Assembly (NCBI RefSeq): GCF_026126425.1
Contig: NZ_JAFMPW010000001.1
Span: 372,001-436,000 of the forward strand
DNA from: Muriicola sp. Z0-33
GTDB lineage: Bacteria > Bacteroidota > Bacteroidia > Flavobacteriales > Flavobacteriaceae
Reading direction: 5' to 3'
DNA: 64,000 bases
The notes under the pieces are model-generated. The model was not told the DNA's origin. It made no database searches and worked only from the letters and a program-made list of their open reading frames with translations. Shown here in pieces: positions 57,066 to 64,000 of the stretch. The position numbers and the translations under genes were made by a program. Numbering within the stretch: the first letter of the stretch is position 1; the number at the start of each line of letters is the position of its first letter.

Positions 57066-57609
57066 ATGGCCTCTTGTAATACTGTTATTAGTTTTGATGG
57101 GATCTTGTCGAGAAGAGGTGCTTCCCAAACCAAAGGCCATGCTTCGTTTGGAGTACCCCAATTCTCCTGCGGGCAAGTTAGAAACAGACCACTTCGAATT
57201 TGAGCTTAATGCCCTTGCAAATGTGAAAGATCGCAATGCTAAATCGCTGACATTGGAATACCCGAAAATGAAAGGGTCCATATTCATTACCTATAAAAAA
57301 GTAGAAGGGGATCTTCAAAAATTACTTTCTGATGCTCAAAAATTAAGCTACGAACATGTCGTAAAAGCAGACGCAATTGATCCTAAAGAGTTTATCAATG
57401 AAAGTGAAAGGGTTTATGGGATGTTTTATGAAGTTAAAGGCGATGCCGCTTCACAGGCCCAATTTTACGCCACAGATAGCCTGACACATTTTGTTACGGG
57501 TTCGCTGTACTTTTATGTTAAACCCAACTATGATTCCATATATCCTGCCGCGGTATACCTGCAAAATGATATACAAAGAATAATGGAAACTTTGAAGTGG
57601 AAGAATTAA
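57055..57609 (+). CDS. gldD: Gliding motility lipoprotein GldD
   Basis: A 184-residue lipoprotein (lipobox C18, LMGSCREE) required for gliding motility and type IX secretion-linked surface functions in Flavobacterium. Its start PKPKAMLRLEYP and its size match GldD. It overlaps the end of gldE by 11 bases. gldD-gldE linkage is a hallmark of gliding Bacteroidota, so the organism is likely capable of gliding, although other gld and spr genes are outside the window. Confidence 0.94.
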   Translation: MQLKWPLVILLLVLMGSCREEVLPKPKAMLRLEYPNSPAGKLETDHFEFELNALANVKDRNAKSLTLEYPKMKGSIFITYKKVEGDLQKLLSDAQKLSYEHVVKADAIDPKEFINESERVYGMFYEVKGDAASQAQFYATDSLTHFVTGSLYFYVKPNYDSIYPAAVYLQNDIQRIMETLKWKN

Positions 57610-57649
57610 CAATGCTACTGCCTGGGTTGGAAAGATCCTTGCAGGGTTT

Positions 57650-58594
57650 ATGATCGCTATGCAAAAGCAATTACTTCTGGATACTCATAAAAGGATATTG
57701 CCCTATATCCACAATACCCCCGTGTTAAAATCGCGCTCCATAAGTAAAATTGCGGGAGCAGAGCTCTATTTTAAATGCGAAAATTTTCAAAGGATGGGGG
57801 CATATAAGATGAGAGGGGCTACAAATGCCATACTTCAACTCTCTGGTGAAGCCAGATCTCGCGGGGTGGTAACTCACTCATCAGGGAATTTTGCACAGGC
57901 CCTGTCACTGGCGGCCAAAAGCCTGGGCGTTAAAGCCTATATTGTAATGCCTACTTCTGCCCCAAGAATTAAAATAAAGGCCGTTGAGTCTTATGGCGGT
58001 ATTATTTCCTTATGTGAACCTACCCTAATTGCAAGGGAGGCAGGTTCTGATAAAATTCAAAAAGAAACCGGAGCTACCTTTATACACCCCTCCAATGATG
58101 ATGAGGTTATACTTGGGCAAGGAACTGCGGCTCTGGAATTGTTAACCGAGATCCCGGATCTGGATACTATAATTACGCCGGTAGGAGGTGGGGGATTAAT
58201 AGCTGGCACTGCCCTGGCCGCTCATTATTTTGGAAATAATTGCAGGGTGATCGGAGCTGAACCCTTTGAGGCAGATGATGCATACAGATCTTTGATAAGT
58301 GGTAAAATAGAAGGGAATGAGAGTACAAATACTATTGCTGACGGACTCAAGACGGTACTGGGAGACAGGAATTTTCCAATTATTCAAAAGTATGTTGACA
58401 GCATCATCAGGGTTTCTGAAGATGAAATCATTTCAGCTATGCACCTGATTTGGGAAAGAATGAAAATTATTGTAGAACCTTCCAGTGCCGTTGCCCTGGC
58501 TGCGGTATTAAGAGAAAAGGAAATATTTGATGGTCTGAAAGTTGGTATTATTATTTCTGGTGGGAATGTAGACCTGGAACAATTACCTTTTTAA
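57650..58594 (+). CDS. Serine racemase/threonine dehydratase-like PLP enzyme
   Basis: A 314-residue fold-type II PLP enzyme. The PLP lysine is K53 (MGAYKMRGA), the phosphate loop is in VGGGGLIAG, and the C-terminus SGGNVDLEQLPF is typical of serine racemases and short threonine dehydratases. The asparagine loop reads SSGNFAQA instead of SSGNHAQA or SSGNHGQA, and the lysine neighbour is Tyr, not Phe. The size fits serine racemase or threo-3-hydroxyaspartate dehydratase-like enzymes without an ACT domain. The exact reaction is uncertain. Confidence 0.85.
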   Translation: MIAMQKQLLLDTHKRILPYIHNTPVLKSRSISKIAGAELYFKCENFQRMGAYKMRGATNAILQLSGEARSRGVVTHSSGNFAQALSLAAKSLGVKAYIVMPTSAPRIKIKAVESYGGIISLCEPTLIAREAGSDKIQKETGATFIHPSNDDEVILGQGTAALELLTEIPDLDTIITPVGGGGLIAGTALAAHYFGNNCRVIGAEPFEADDAYRSLISGKIEGNESTNTIADGLKTVLGDRNFPIIQKYVDSIIRVSEDEIISAMHLIWERMKIIVEPSSAVALAAVLREKEIFDGLKVGIIISGGNVDLEQLPF

Positions 58595-58595
58595 C

Positions 58596-59024
58596 TTAAT
58601 CCTTAGTTTCCTCTAGCAGATTTTCGGCATTTTCAATACTAGAATTAATCTGGTCTTTCAGCGCCTTCATTCTTTCTTCCTCCTTATCTAGCCACAACTG
58701 CTTCTGATCATTCAACGCTTTGCCATTCATAATCTCATCAGTATCAAATTTATTACCAAAATCCTGCATCCACCGCATCATCGAGTCACGTGCAGCCTGT
58801 AAATCTTTTCTGGCAGCCTTATATTGCATACCTGTTGCCGTACTATCTTCTTTACTACTCAATTTCCCTGCAAGTTTTGCCATGGTACCCATTTTAGGCA
58901 TAACTTCATCATGCATATTCATGACTTGCTTCATCTGAGAAAGGGTTTCCGATTTTTTTTCTTCCTTACAGGAATAGACAAGGCCGATTACTAAAAAAGC
59001 AAAGAGCAAGTTTTTAATTTTCAT
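58596..59024 (-). CDS. Small coiled-coil lipoprotein
   Basis: A 142-residue lipoprotein: the signal peptide has a lipobox with C19 (LVYSCKEEK). The rest is highly charged and helical, with many Met, Lys and Glu, so a coiled coil is likely. I do not recognise a functional family; proteins like this are sometimes given the uninformative name 'viral A-type inclusion protein'. It converges on the PLP-enzyme gene with a one-base gap. A TAnnTTTG promoter lies 20 bases upstream of its start. Confidence 0.75.
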   Translation of the reverse strand: MKIKNLLFAFLVIGLVYSCKEEKKSETLSQMKQVMNMHDEVMPKMGTMAKLAGKLSSKEDSTATGMQYKAARKDLQAARDSMMRWMQDFGNKFDTDEIMNGKALNDQKQLWLDKEEERMKALKDQINSSIENAENLLEETKD

Positions 59025-59044
59025 AAAAGGAATTTATAGTTGAC

Positions 59045-59052
59045 CAAAATTA
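59045..59052 (-). promoter_or_regulatory. Flavobacterial -7 element for small lipoprotein gene
   Basis: The minus strand reads TAATTTTG, an exact TAnnTTTG match 20 bases upstream of the lipoprotein ATG. Confidence 0.5.
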
Positions 59053-59114
59053 CAAAATGCAGTTATATTACAGCTAATTATAAATCATATTTGCATCACT
59101 TTAAGGGGAAACCT

Positions 59115-59149
59115 AAAAATGCCTGAAAACAAAGTCTTCAGACATTTTT
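59115..59149 (-). terminator. Terminator downstream of M16 peptidase genes
   Basis: A 13-bp stem with one mismatch (59115-59127 with 59137-59149) lies 24 bases beyond the stop of the second M16 gene. Confidence 0.75.
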
Positions 59150-59172
59150 AATTAAGGATACTTTTGAATTAA

Positions 59173-61251
59173 TCAGTCGAAATCAGCATCTGTGACTTCC
59201 TTGTTTATGACGGCCTCCAAAAGTCTGCTTTCAATCTGTTGAGGGCCCATAGTGCCAACTTTAACAGATGGGAATTTAATCCCATCTACTTCCTGATAGT
59301 CTTTATAGGAGACCTCCTGATTCTGAGTCTGGCCATTTACTGTAATCACTGAAGTTTCTTTTACTTTAAGGCCACTTTCCACATCGTAAAAGTAAGTGGC
59401 TTGCACGGCTTCACCGGGAACCTCTATTTTGTAGGCGTCCTTACCTTCAATTTTTTCAGTACCTGTCAATTTAGCTTTCTGGTTCAGGGCTATGCCTTGT
59501 TCTGGAAAAATACCCATAGCACTTTTAAGATCGTTTTTCATTTCAGGAGGAAGAGGCACTTTGTTTCCTCCCTGTTTCATATAGAGCTCATCTCCCTTGG
59601 CAATAACTCCCATCATTGGGGCATCATTCATATAGGTAGTTTGAGCATACTTATCTGCAGTTCTTTTTTCTTCTGTCTTGATCTTTGCTCCCATAGCTTC
59701 GCCTTCATAAACCAACATCAATGATTCTATCTTATCTACTTCACTTTTGCCGCCAATAGCCTCAAAGTAATTTTCAATAACACTTTTCACATTTACGCCA
59801 TCAGGCAAGGCAGCATCATAATTTGGCTTTTCTACCTTTTCTGCCGTTTTGCTGTAATATCTTACCGGGATTCTTTTACCATTGATGTCTACCTTTTCCA
59901 GGTTTTCTGCAACATCGCTGCCCTTGCCAACAACTACAACCCTGGTCTTTTCTAAAGAAAGATATTTTTGTGCTGCCTGCTGTACATCTTCTTTGGATAC
60001 GGAATTTAAGCGCTCCAGATAAGTCTTGTAGAAATCTTTGGAGAGGCCTTCTGTTTCAATATTGAGGGCATATCTTGCTATTGTTTCTGGTCTTTCCAGG
60101 GCCCTTACAAAACTCCCAACATATTCAGCTTTGGCAGTTTTAAGTTCTTCATCGGTAACTGGTTCCCTAATAATCTTATCCAGTTCTTTAAGTATCTCTA
60201 CAGTGGCACTATCCGTTACCGCATTCCTGACACTTGCAGATGCCCTGAAAATGGCAGGCGCATATTTGTCATTACCAAGACTGGAGTAAGAACCATAGGT
60301 ATATCCTTTGTCTTCCCTTAAATTTAGGAAAAGCCTGGCTTGTGCACTTCCACCCAAAATTCTGTTGGCCAGTAAGGCATCCAGATAATCTTCATTTTTC
60401 ATTTTAAGATCTACCAAACTCTGCACACTGACATTAGATTGTACAGCATTAGGCATGTCTACAAAATTTATCTGAGTAAAAAGTGCATCGGAAGGCCTTG
60501 AATAGCTTAAACTAGATGGTACTGCCTTGGTCCATGGAGTAAAATTTTTAGTCACCAGCTCTTTTACTTCATCAAAGTTAACATCACCAATTACCACTAA
60601 ATAAGCGTTCGCGGACACAAAACGATCTTCATAAAACTTTATAACATCTGCCAGGGTTACATTGTTAACTGTAGCTTCTGTGACAAATTCTCCGTAAGGG
60701 TGCTGTGTCCCATAAGCAAGGGCATACTGTACTCTGCCCGCAATAGAAGCTACATCCTTCTCCTGAGTCTTAAGACCAGTTATTAATTTAGCCTTCTCTT
60801 TATCAAATTCTTCCTGAGTAAAATTAGGATTGATGGCAGCATCTGCCATAAGTTCTAATATCCGGGGGAAGTACTTGGAAAGCGAATTGGCAAATGCACT
60901 TTGAGATCCAAAATTTATGCTTGCACCAAGAAAATCTATTTCTTCGTTATAATCATCTTTTGAAATAGATTTAGATCCATTACCTAAAAGACTGGCAGTA
61001 AGAGAAGAAACCCCGGCTTTATCACCCTCAGCTATAGGGGGGTTATCTATCCTTAACTGTATAGAAACTCTTGGGAGTTTATTGTTCTCCACCACCATAA
61101 CTTTTAAACCGTTATTGAGTTCAAAGTTCTGAGGTTCTTGTAAATTTATTTCCGGTGAAGGTCCGGGTTCTGGTATTATACTGCGGTCTATCTGGGCTTG
61201 AGCTCCAAAAGACATACATGCCAATAAAACTATCGTATATAAATTTTTCAT
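59173..61251 (-). CDS. M16-type protein lacking zinc motif, with C-terminal outer-membrane-lipoprotein-like domain
   Basis: A 692-residue secreted protein (signal peptide about 1-19, FGAQA-Q). Residues 30-470 are M16 peptidase halves (FELNNGLKVMVVENNKLPRV, ILGGSAQARLFLNLREDKG). The HxxEH zinc site is missing, so this is the non-catalytic subunit. A beta-rich C-terminal domain (about 490-680, YYFDVESGLKVKE-like) resembles LolA-type lipoprotein-binding folds. It starts eight bases after the M16 peptidase gene's stop, so both form one pair. Confidence 0.9.
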   Translation of the reverse strand: MKNLYTIVLLACMSFGAQAQIDRSIIPEPGPSPEINLQEPQNFELNNGLKVMVVENNKLPRVSIQLRIDNPPIAEGDKAGVSSLTASLLGNGSKSISKDDYNEEIDFLGASINFGSQSAFANSLSKYFPRILELMADAAINPNFTQEEFDKEKAKLITGLKTQEKDVASIAGRVQYALAYGTQHPYGEFVTEATVNNVTLADVIKFYEDRFVSANAYLVVIGDVNFDEVKELVTKNFTPWTKAVPSSLSYSRPSDALFTQINFVDMPNAVQSNVSVQSLVDLKMKNEDYLDALLANRILGGSAQARLFLNLREDKGYTYGSYSSLGNDKYAPAIFRASASVRNAVTDSATVEILKELDKIIREPVTDEELKTAKAEYVGSFVRALERPETIARYALNIETEGLSKDFYKTYLERLNSVSKEDVQQAAQKYLSLEKTRVVVVGKGSDVAENLEKVDINGKRIPVRYYSKTAEKVEKPNYDAALPDGVNVKSVIENYFEAIGGKSEVDKIESLMLVYEGEAMGAKIKTEEKRTADKYAQTTYMNDAPMMGVIAKGDELYMKQGGNKVPLPPEMKNDLKSAMGIFPEQGIALNQKAKLTGTEKIEGKDAYKIEVPGEAVQATYFYDVESGLKVKETSVITVNGQTQNQEVSYKDYQEVDGIKFPSVKVGTMGPQQIESRLLEAVINKEVTDADFD

Positions 61252-61259
61252 GCTAATGT

Positions 61260-62588
61260 TTAATTTTCTAAGGTTTCTTCTGGTAAATATTCCAATTCCA
61301 CTCTTTGGCTGGTCTGCAAATATTTACTCGCAACTTCCTTGATTTCCTCTCTTGTTATAGAGCGGTAGATATCAATTTGATTATTAATAAGGCTGGTATC
61401 ATCATAGAGCATATAAAATCTAGCAAGAGAATTAGCAATACCTGCTATACTACTATTGGAGTTTACAAATTGATTTTCAAATTTATTCAGCAATTTTTGA
61501 TGGTCATTTTCTGAAATTAATTCGGTTTGAACTTTAACAATTTCTTCGTCAATTTCTTCTATAATGGTAGCTAATGAAGTTTCGCCAACGGGTAATGCCC
61601 CTAAAATATAGGCCCCGTAATCTTCCTGGCTGCTATTAAAAGCAAATACCTGTAAGGCTTGTTTTTGCTCATCTACTAATTTTTTATAAAGCTTGGAACT
61701 CTTACCGTCACTTAAATAAGTTGATAACATATCCAGTACATACGCATCTCTTTCTGTTTGTGCGGGCGTCCTGTATCCCATCAATATTGCAGGTATCTGA
61801 ATATTAGAATCGTGATACTTTGTTTTGATGGTTGCAGTTATAGGATCTTCAACAAAAGTCTTTCTTTCTATAACTTTTCCTTTAGATATGGGGCCAAAAT
61901 AATCCTTAATTAATTTTTTGGTGCCCTCGAGATCTATATCTCCGGCAACAACCAATACAGCGTTATTAGGCACGTAATACTTTTGATTAAATTCCTTAAA
62001 ATCTTCAAGGGAAGCACTTGCAAGATGTTCAAGAGAACCTATGGTTTGCCATCTGTACGGATGTTTTTTAAATAGGTTTATAAACATTTGCTCTCGCCAT
62101 CTTCCGTAAGGTGCATTGTCATATCTAAGACGTCTTTCTTCCTGAACTACTTCACTCTGGGTATCTACACCGATTTTATTTATTATCGGGTGCATAAGGC
62201 GCTCAGATTCTAACCAAAGTCCTAATTCTAAATTATTAGAAGGGAAAGTCTCGTAGTAGTAGGTCCGGTCCTGAGTTGTATTGGCATTACCTTGTCCTCC
62301 TCTTGAAGAGACGATTTTATCCCATTCTCCCCGCTCTATATTCTTGGTTCCTTCAAAAAGAAGGTGTTCAAAGAAGTGGGCAAAACCAGTTTTCTCAGGG
62401 TTTTCGTCCTTTGCTCCAACATGATACATTACCGCAGTAGTAACTACAGGTGCTGAATTATCCTGGTGCAAAATAACATGTAGCCCGTTGTCAAGGTCGT
62501 ATTCATCATACGTTACCTCCTGGGCGTTGGTGGCCATAACTGCAAAAAGCAGAGGTATGGCAAGGGTTAGTGTTTTTCTCATTCTCAT
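61260..62588 (-). CDS. M16 family zinc peptidase
   Basis: A 442-residue secreted peptidase (signal peptide about 1-22, ATNAQ). The inverted zinc motif HxxEH is in GFAHFFEHLLFEG, and the distal Glu is near VVQEERRLRY. One M16 domain pair is present, and it pairs with the inactive M16 protein encoded directly downstream, as alpha/beta-type M16 enzymes do. It may cut small proteins or peptides in the periplasm. The promoter is at 62637-62644. Confidence 0.93.
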   Translation of the reverse strand: MRMRKTLTLAIPLLFAVMATNAQEVTYDEYDLDNGLHVILHQDNSAPVVTTAVMYHVGAKDENPEKTGFAHFFEHLLFEGTKNIERGEWDKIVSSRGGQGNANTTQDRTYYYETFPSNNLELGLWLESERLMHPIINKIGVDTQSEVVQEERRLRYDNAPYGRWREQMFINLFKKHPYRWQTIGSLEHLASASLEDFKEFNQKYYVPNNAVLVVAGDIDLEGTKKLIKDYFGPISKGKVIERKTFVEDPITATIKTKYHDSNIQIPAILMGYRTPAQTERDAYVLDMLSTYLSDGKSSKLYKKLVDEQKQALQVFAFNSSQEDYGAYILGALPVGETSLATIIEEIDEEIVKVQTELISENDHQKLLNKFENQFVNSNSSIAGIANSLARFYMLYDDTSLINNQIDIYRSITREEIKEVASKYLQTSQRVELEYLPEETLEN

Positions 62589-62636
62589 TAATTTTTTGTG
62601 ATTATAGCTATCCGCTTTTTGATATGTATCTCAAAG

Positions 62637-62644
62637 CAAATTTA
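62637..62644 (-). promoter_or_regulatory. Flavobacterial -7 element for M16 operon
   Basis: The minus strand reads TAAATTTG, an exact TAnnTTTG match 48 bases upstream of the M16 start. Confidence 0.5.
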
Positions 62645-62767
62645 TGTTTCACGAATATATATTTTTTACTAAAAAACGCAGGAAAACACGCTTGCTTTAA
62701 CAAGATTTTATGGGATAATTAAACAATAATCCCTAAATTCAAGGAGCTAACGTCAAATAAGATCAAA

Positions 62768-63223
62768 ATGAAACAATTTGCATTACCCATCAGATTTGGA
62801 ATTGCAACCAGTGGATGCCTGATTGCTTATTTCTTAATACTTTCTTTATTTGGCTTACATACCAATGTATTTTATAGTTTGTTTAATGGTGTCATTACCG
62901 GATTTGGTATTTATGAAGCAATTAAGTATTACAGGCTAAAAGATAAAGACAGTTTTAATTATGGTGCAGGTTTTACGGCCGGAATGGTTACGGGATTTGT
63001 AGCTACTTTAATTTTTACTTTCTTTTTTGCCCTCTATTCCACTGAATTAAACAGCGGTTTCCTTGAACAACTTTCTTCGGTCTTTTTCAAGGATTTTAAA
63101 AGTTTTGAAGGAATAGTATTTTTCACCGTTGCAATTATGGGGTTCGCTACTACCTTGGTACTTACGCTCTCTTTTATGCAGCTCTTTAAAGCCTCTAATA
63201 ACCCAAGGGGAAAATCGGCTTAA
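62768..63223 (+). CDS. DUF4199-like four-helix membrane protein
   Basis: A 151-residue membrane protein with about four helices (near 8-28, 32-52, 70-95 and 115-140). GVITGFGIYEAIKYYRLKDK and the FNYGAGFTAGMVTGFVATL region resemble the DUF4199 family of Bacteroidota. The function is unknown. It stands alone between the M16 operon and rplU and has a purine-rich tract well upstream, not at Shine-Dalgarno distance. Confidence 0.75.
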   Translation: MKQFALPIRFGIATSGCLIAYFLILSLFGLHTNVFYSLFNGVITGFGIYEAIKYYRLKDKDSFNYGAGFTAGMVTGFVATLIFTFFFALYSTELNSGFLEQLSSVFFKDFKSFEGIVFFTVAIMGFATTLVLTLSFMQLFKASNNPRGKSA

Positions 63224-63261
63224 ATTCCTCTAAAATCACTTGCGAATTCCCAATTTAGCAG

Positions 63262-63269
63262 TATATTTG
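63262..63269 (+). promoter_or_regulatory. Flavobacterial promoter (-7 TATATTTG) for rplU-rpmA
   Basis: An exact TAnnTTTG element with a TTG at 63240-63242, 19 bases upstream, which fits the -33/-7 spacing of flavobacterial promoters. A leader of about 80 bases follows before rplU. Confidence 0.65.
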
Positions 63270-63277
63270 CACCCGCC

Positions 63278-63326
63278 TAAGCAAGATGTCTTGTTTTGGC
63301 TTAATGGCCCTTCAAAATGTGGGGCC
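63278..63326 (+). promoter_or_regulatory. Candidate structured leader of rplU
   Basis: Two hairpins can form in the rplU 5' leader. TAAGC (63278-63282) pairs with GCTTA (63299-63303), and GGCCC (63306-63310) pairs with GGGCC (63322-63326). Ribosomal-protein leaders that bind L21 occur in other phyla. No match to a known consensus is claimed. Confidence 0.3.
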
Positions 63327-63354
63327 TCAGTAAAACAGAAATAATAGATACACT

Positions 63355-63927
63355 ATGTATGCAATTGTAGAGATGGCAGGGCAGCAATTTAAAGTTGCAA
63401 AAGACCAGAAAGTGTATGTTCACCGTTTAAAGGAAGACGAAGGTAAAAAGGTAACTTTTAACAACGTTCTCCTAATTGAAGATGGTAAGAACATCACCAT
63501 TGGCGCCCCGGCTATAGACGGAGCCGCTGTAGAGGCTAAAGTCGTAAAACACCTGAAGGGAGACAAAGTTATTGTCTTTAAAAAGAAAAGGCGTAAAGGG
63601 TTCAAAACAAAAAATGGTCACCGACAGTATTTAACAGAATTGGTCATTGAAAGTATTGTAGCCAAAGGCGCAAAAAAAGCAGCTCCTGCGAAGGCTAAAG
63701 CGGAAAAAGCAAAACCTGCTGCTAAAAAAGCTGAAGCTCCAAAGGCCAAGGCAGAAACTAAAAAAGCTGCACCAAAGAAAGCTGCTCCTAAAAAGGCAGC
63801 TCCTAAGGCGACAACGGATCTGAGTAAAAATACAGTTGCTGAATTAAAGGCAATGGCAAAGGCAAAAGGAATTGAAGGGATTTCTTCAATGAAAAAAGCC
63901 GATTTAATAGCAGCATTGAGTAAATAA
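63355..63927 (+). CDS. rplU: 50S ribosomal protein bL21 with C-terminal Rho-N-like extension
   Basis: Residues 1-103 are a normal bL21 (MYAIVEMAGQQFKVAKDQK, FKKKRRKGFKTKNGHRQ), which binds 23S rRNA. An Ala/Lys-rich linker follows (about 105-150) with tandem KKAAP units, then about 36 residues (DLSKNTVAELKAMAKAKGIE, then a MKKADLIAAL helix) that look like a Rho N-terminal/SAP-like helical domain. The total of 190 residues is nearly twice the usual length. rpmA (bL27) starts 50 bases downstream, the normal order. Confidence 0.95.
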   Translation: MYAIVEMAGQQFKVAKDQKVYVHRLKEDEGKKVTFNNVLLIEDGKNITIGAPAIDGAAVEAKVVKHLKGDKVIVFKKKRRKGFKTKNGHRQYLTELVIESIVAKGAKKAAPAKAKAEKAKPAAKKAEAPKAKAETKKAAPKKAAPKKAAPKATTDLSKNTVAELKAMAKAKGIEGISSMKKADLIAALSK

Positions 63928-63977
63928 TAACTATGTTGTCCGGGAATTATCCGGTAAGACGATTAAAATAAAATATC

Positions 63978-64000
63978 ATGGCACATAAAAAAGGTGTAGG
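63978..64000 (+). CDS. rpmA: 50S ribosomal protein bL27 (partial, cut by window edge)
   Basis: Only the first codons (MAHKKGV) are present. They match bL27, and the position directly after rplU is the usual rplU-rpmA order. The start is immediate, with no N-terminal extension of the kind that a protease removes in Firmicutes. Confidence 0.9.

Overview
The window looks like chromosomal core DNA from a member of the Flavobacteriaceae (Bacteroidota). Four things support this: promoters of the TAnnTTTG type in front of many genes, a general lack of Shine-Dalgarno sequences, SusC/TonB-type receptors with lipoprotein partners, and typical flavobacterial gene sets such as mutY-ssb-gldE-gldD, a stand-alone atpD-atpC pair, and DUF4270 next to a half-length glycogen synthase. 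I found no rRNA, tRNA, CRISPR array, insertion sequence, prophage or integrase. Genes are tightly packed, several converge with overlapping ends, and no gap without a gene exceeds 300 bases.

Layout. 1-2503: a multi-PAS soluble histidine kinase and the start of a receiver-only response regulator. 2798-5751: katG (catalase-peroxidase), divergent from a small ankyrin-repeat protein. 5773-14732: a SemiSWEET transporter, an omega-amidase-like nitrilase, an Ig-like lipoprotein, comF, a membrane-anchored coiled-coil protein, glyS, a TonB receptor and a small beta-barrel protein. 14807-20636: a Nudix/winged-helix regulator divergent from a GH3 beta-glucosidase with operator-like repeats between them, then exonuclease III, an aldo/keto reductase and an S33 peptidase lipoprotein. 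20683-25517: radA and a panC-panD-flippase-esterase run. 25620-34749: half-length glycogen synthase, DUF4270 lipoprotein, glmS, then a large TonB receptor with an SGNH-hydrolase lipoprotein. 34942-39196: atpD-atpC, a GNAT enzyme and an M61 peptidase. 39256-47900: a dispersed biotin locus (bioF, DUF2007 protein, bioD, bioA, a ketoacyl-synthase homologue, bioB) interleaved with two glycosyltransferases and a Coa1-like protein. 47967-55708: JmjC/cupin protein, recX, six-hairpin glycosidase lipoprotein, RNase G, a 29-residue basic protein, HU, mutY and ssb. 55737-64000: gldE-gldD (gliding), a serine/threonine dehydratase-like enzyme, a small lipoprotein, an M16 peptidase pair, a DUF4199 protein, and rplU-rpmA.

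How the genes work together. Most of the content is housekeeping: translation (glyS, rplU, rpmA), ATP synthesis, cell-wall precursor supply (glmS), cofactors (biotin, pantothenate), DNA repair (radA, mutY, xthA, recX, ssb) and oxidative-stress defence (katG). Surface functions include gliding, TonB-dependent uptake and secreted hydrolases. No clearly new multi-gene system is visible. The points most worth following are the ketoacyl synthase in the biotin locus, the Nudix-regulator operator, the katG-ankyrin pair with its central dyad, the 29-residue COX24-like protein, the bL21 fusion to a Rho-N-like domain, and promoters placed exactly four bases before the start codon.
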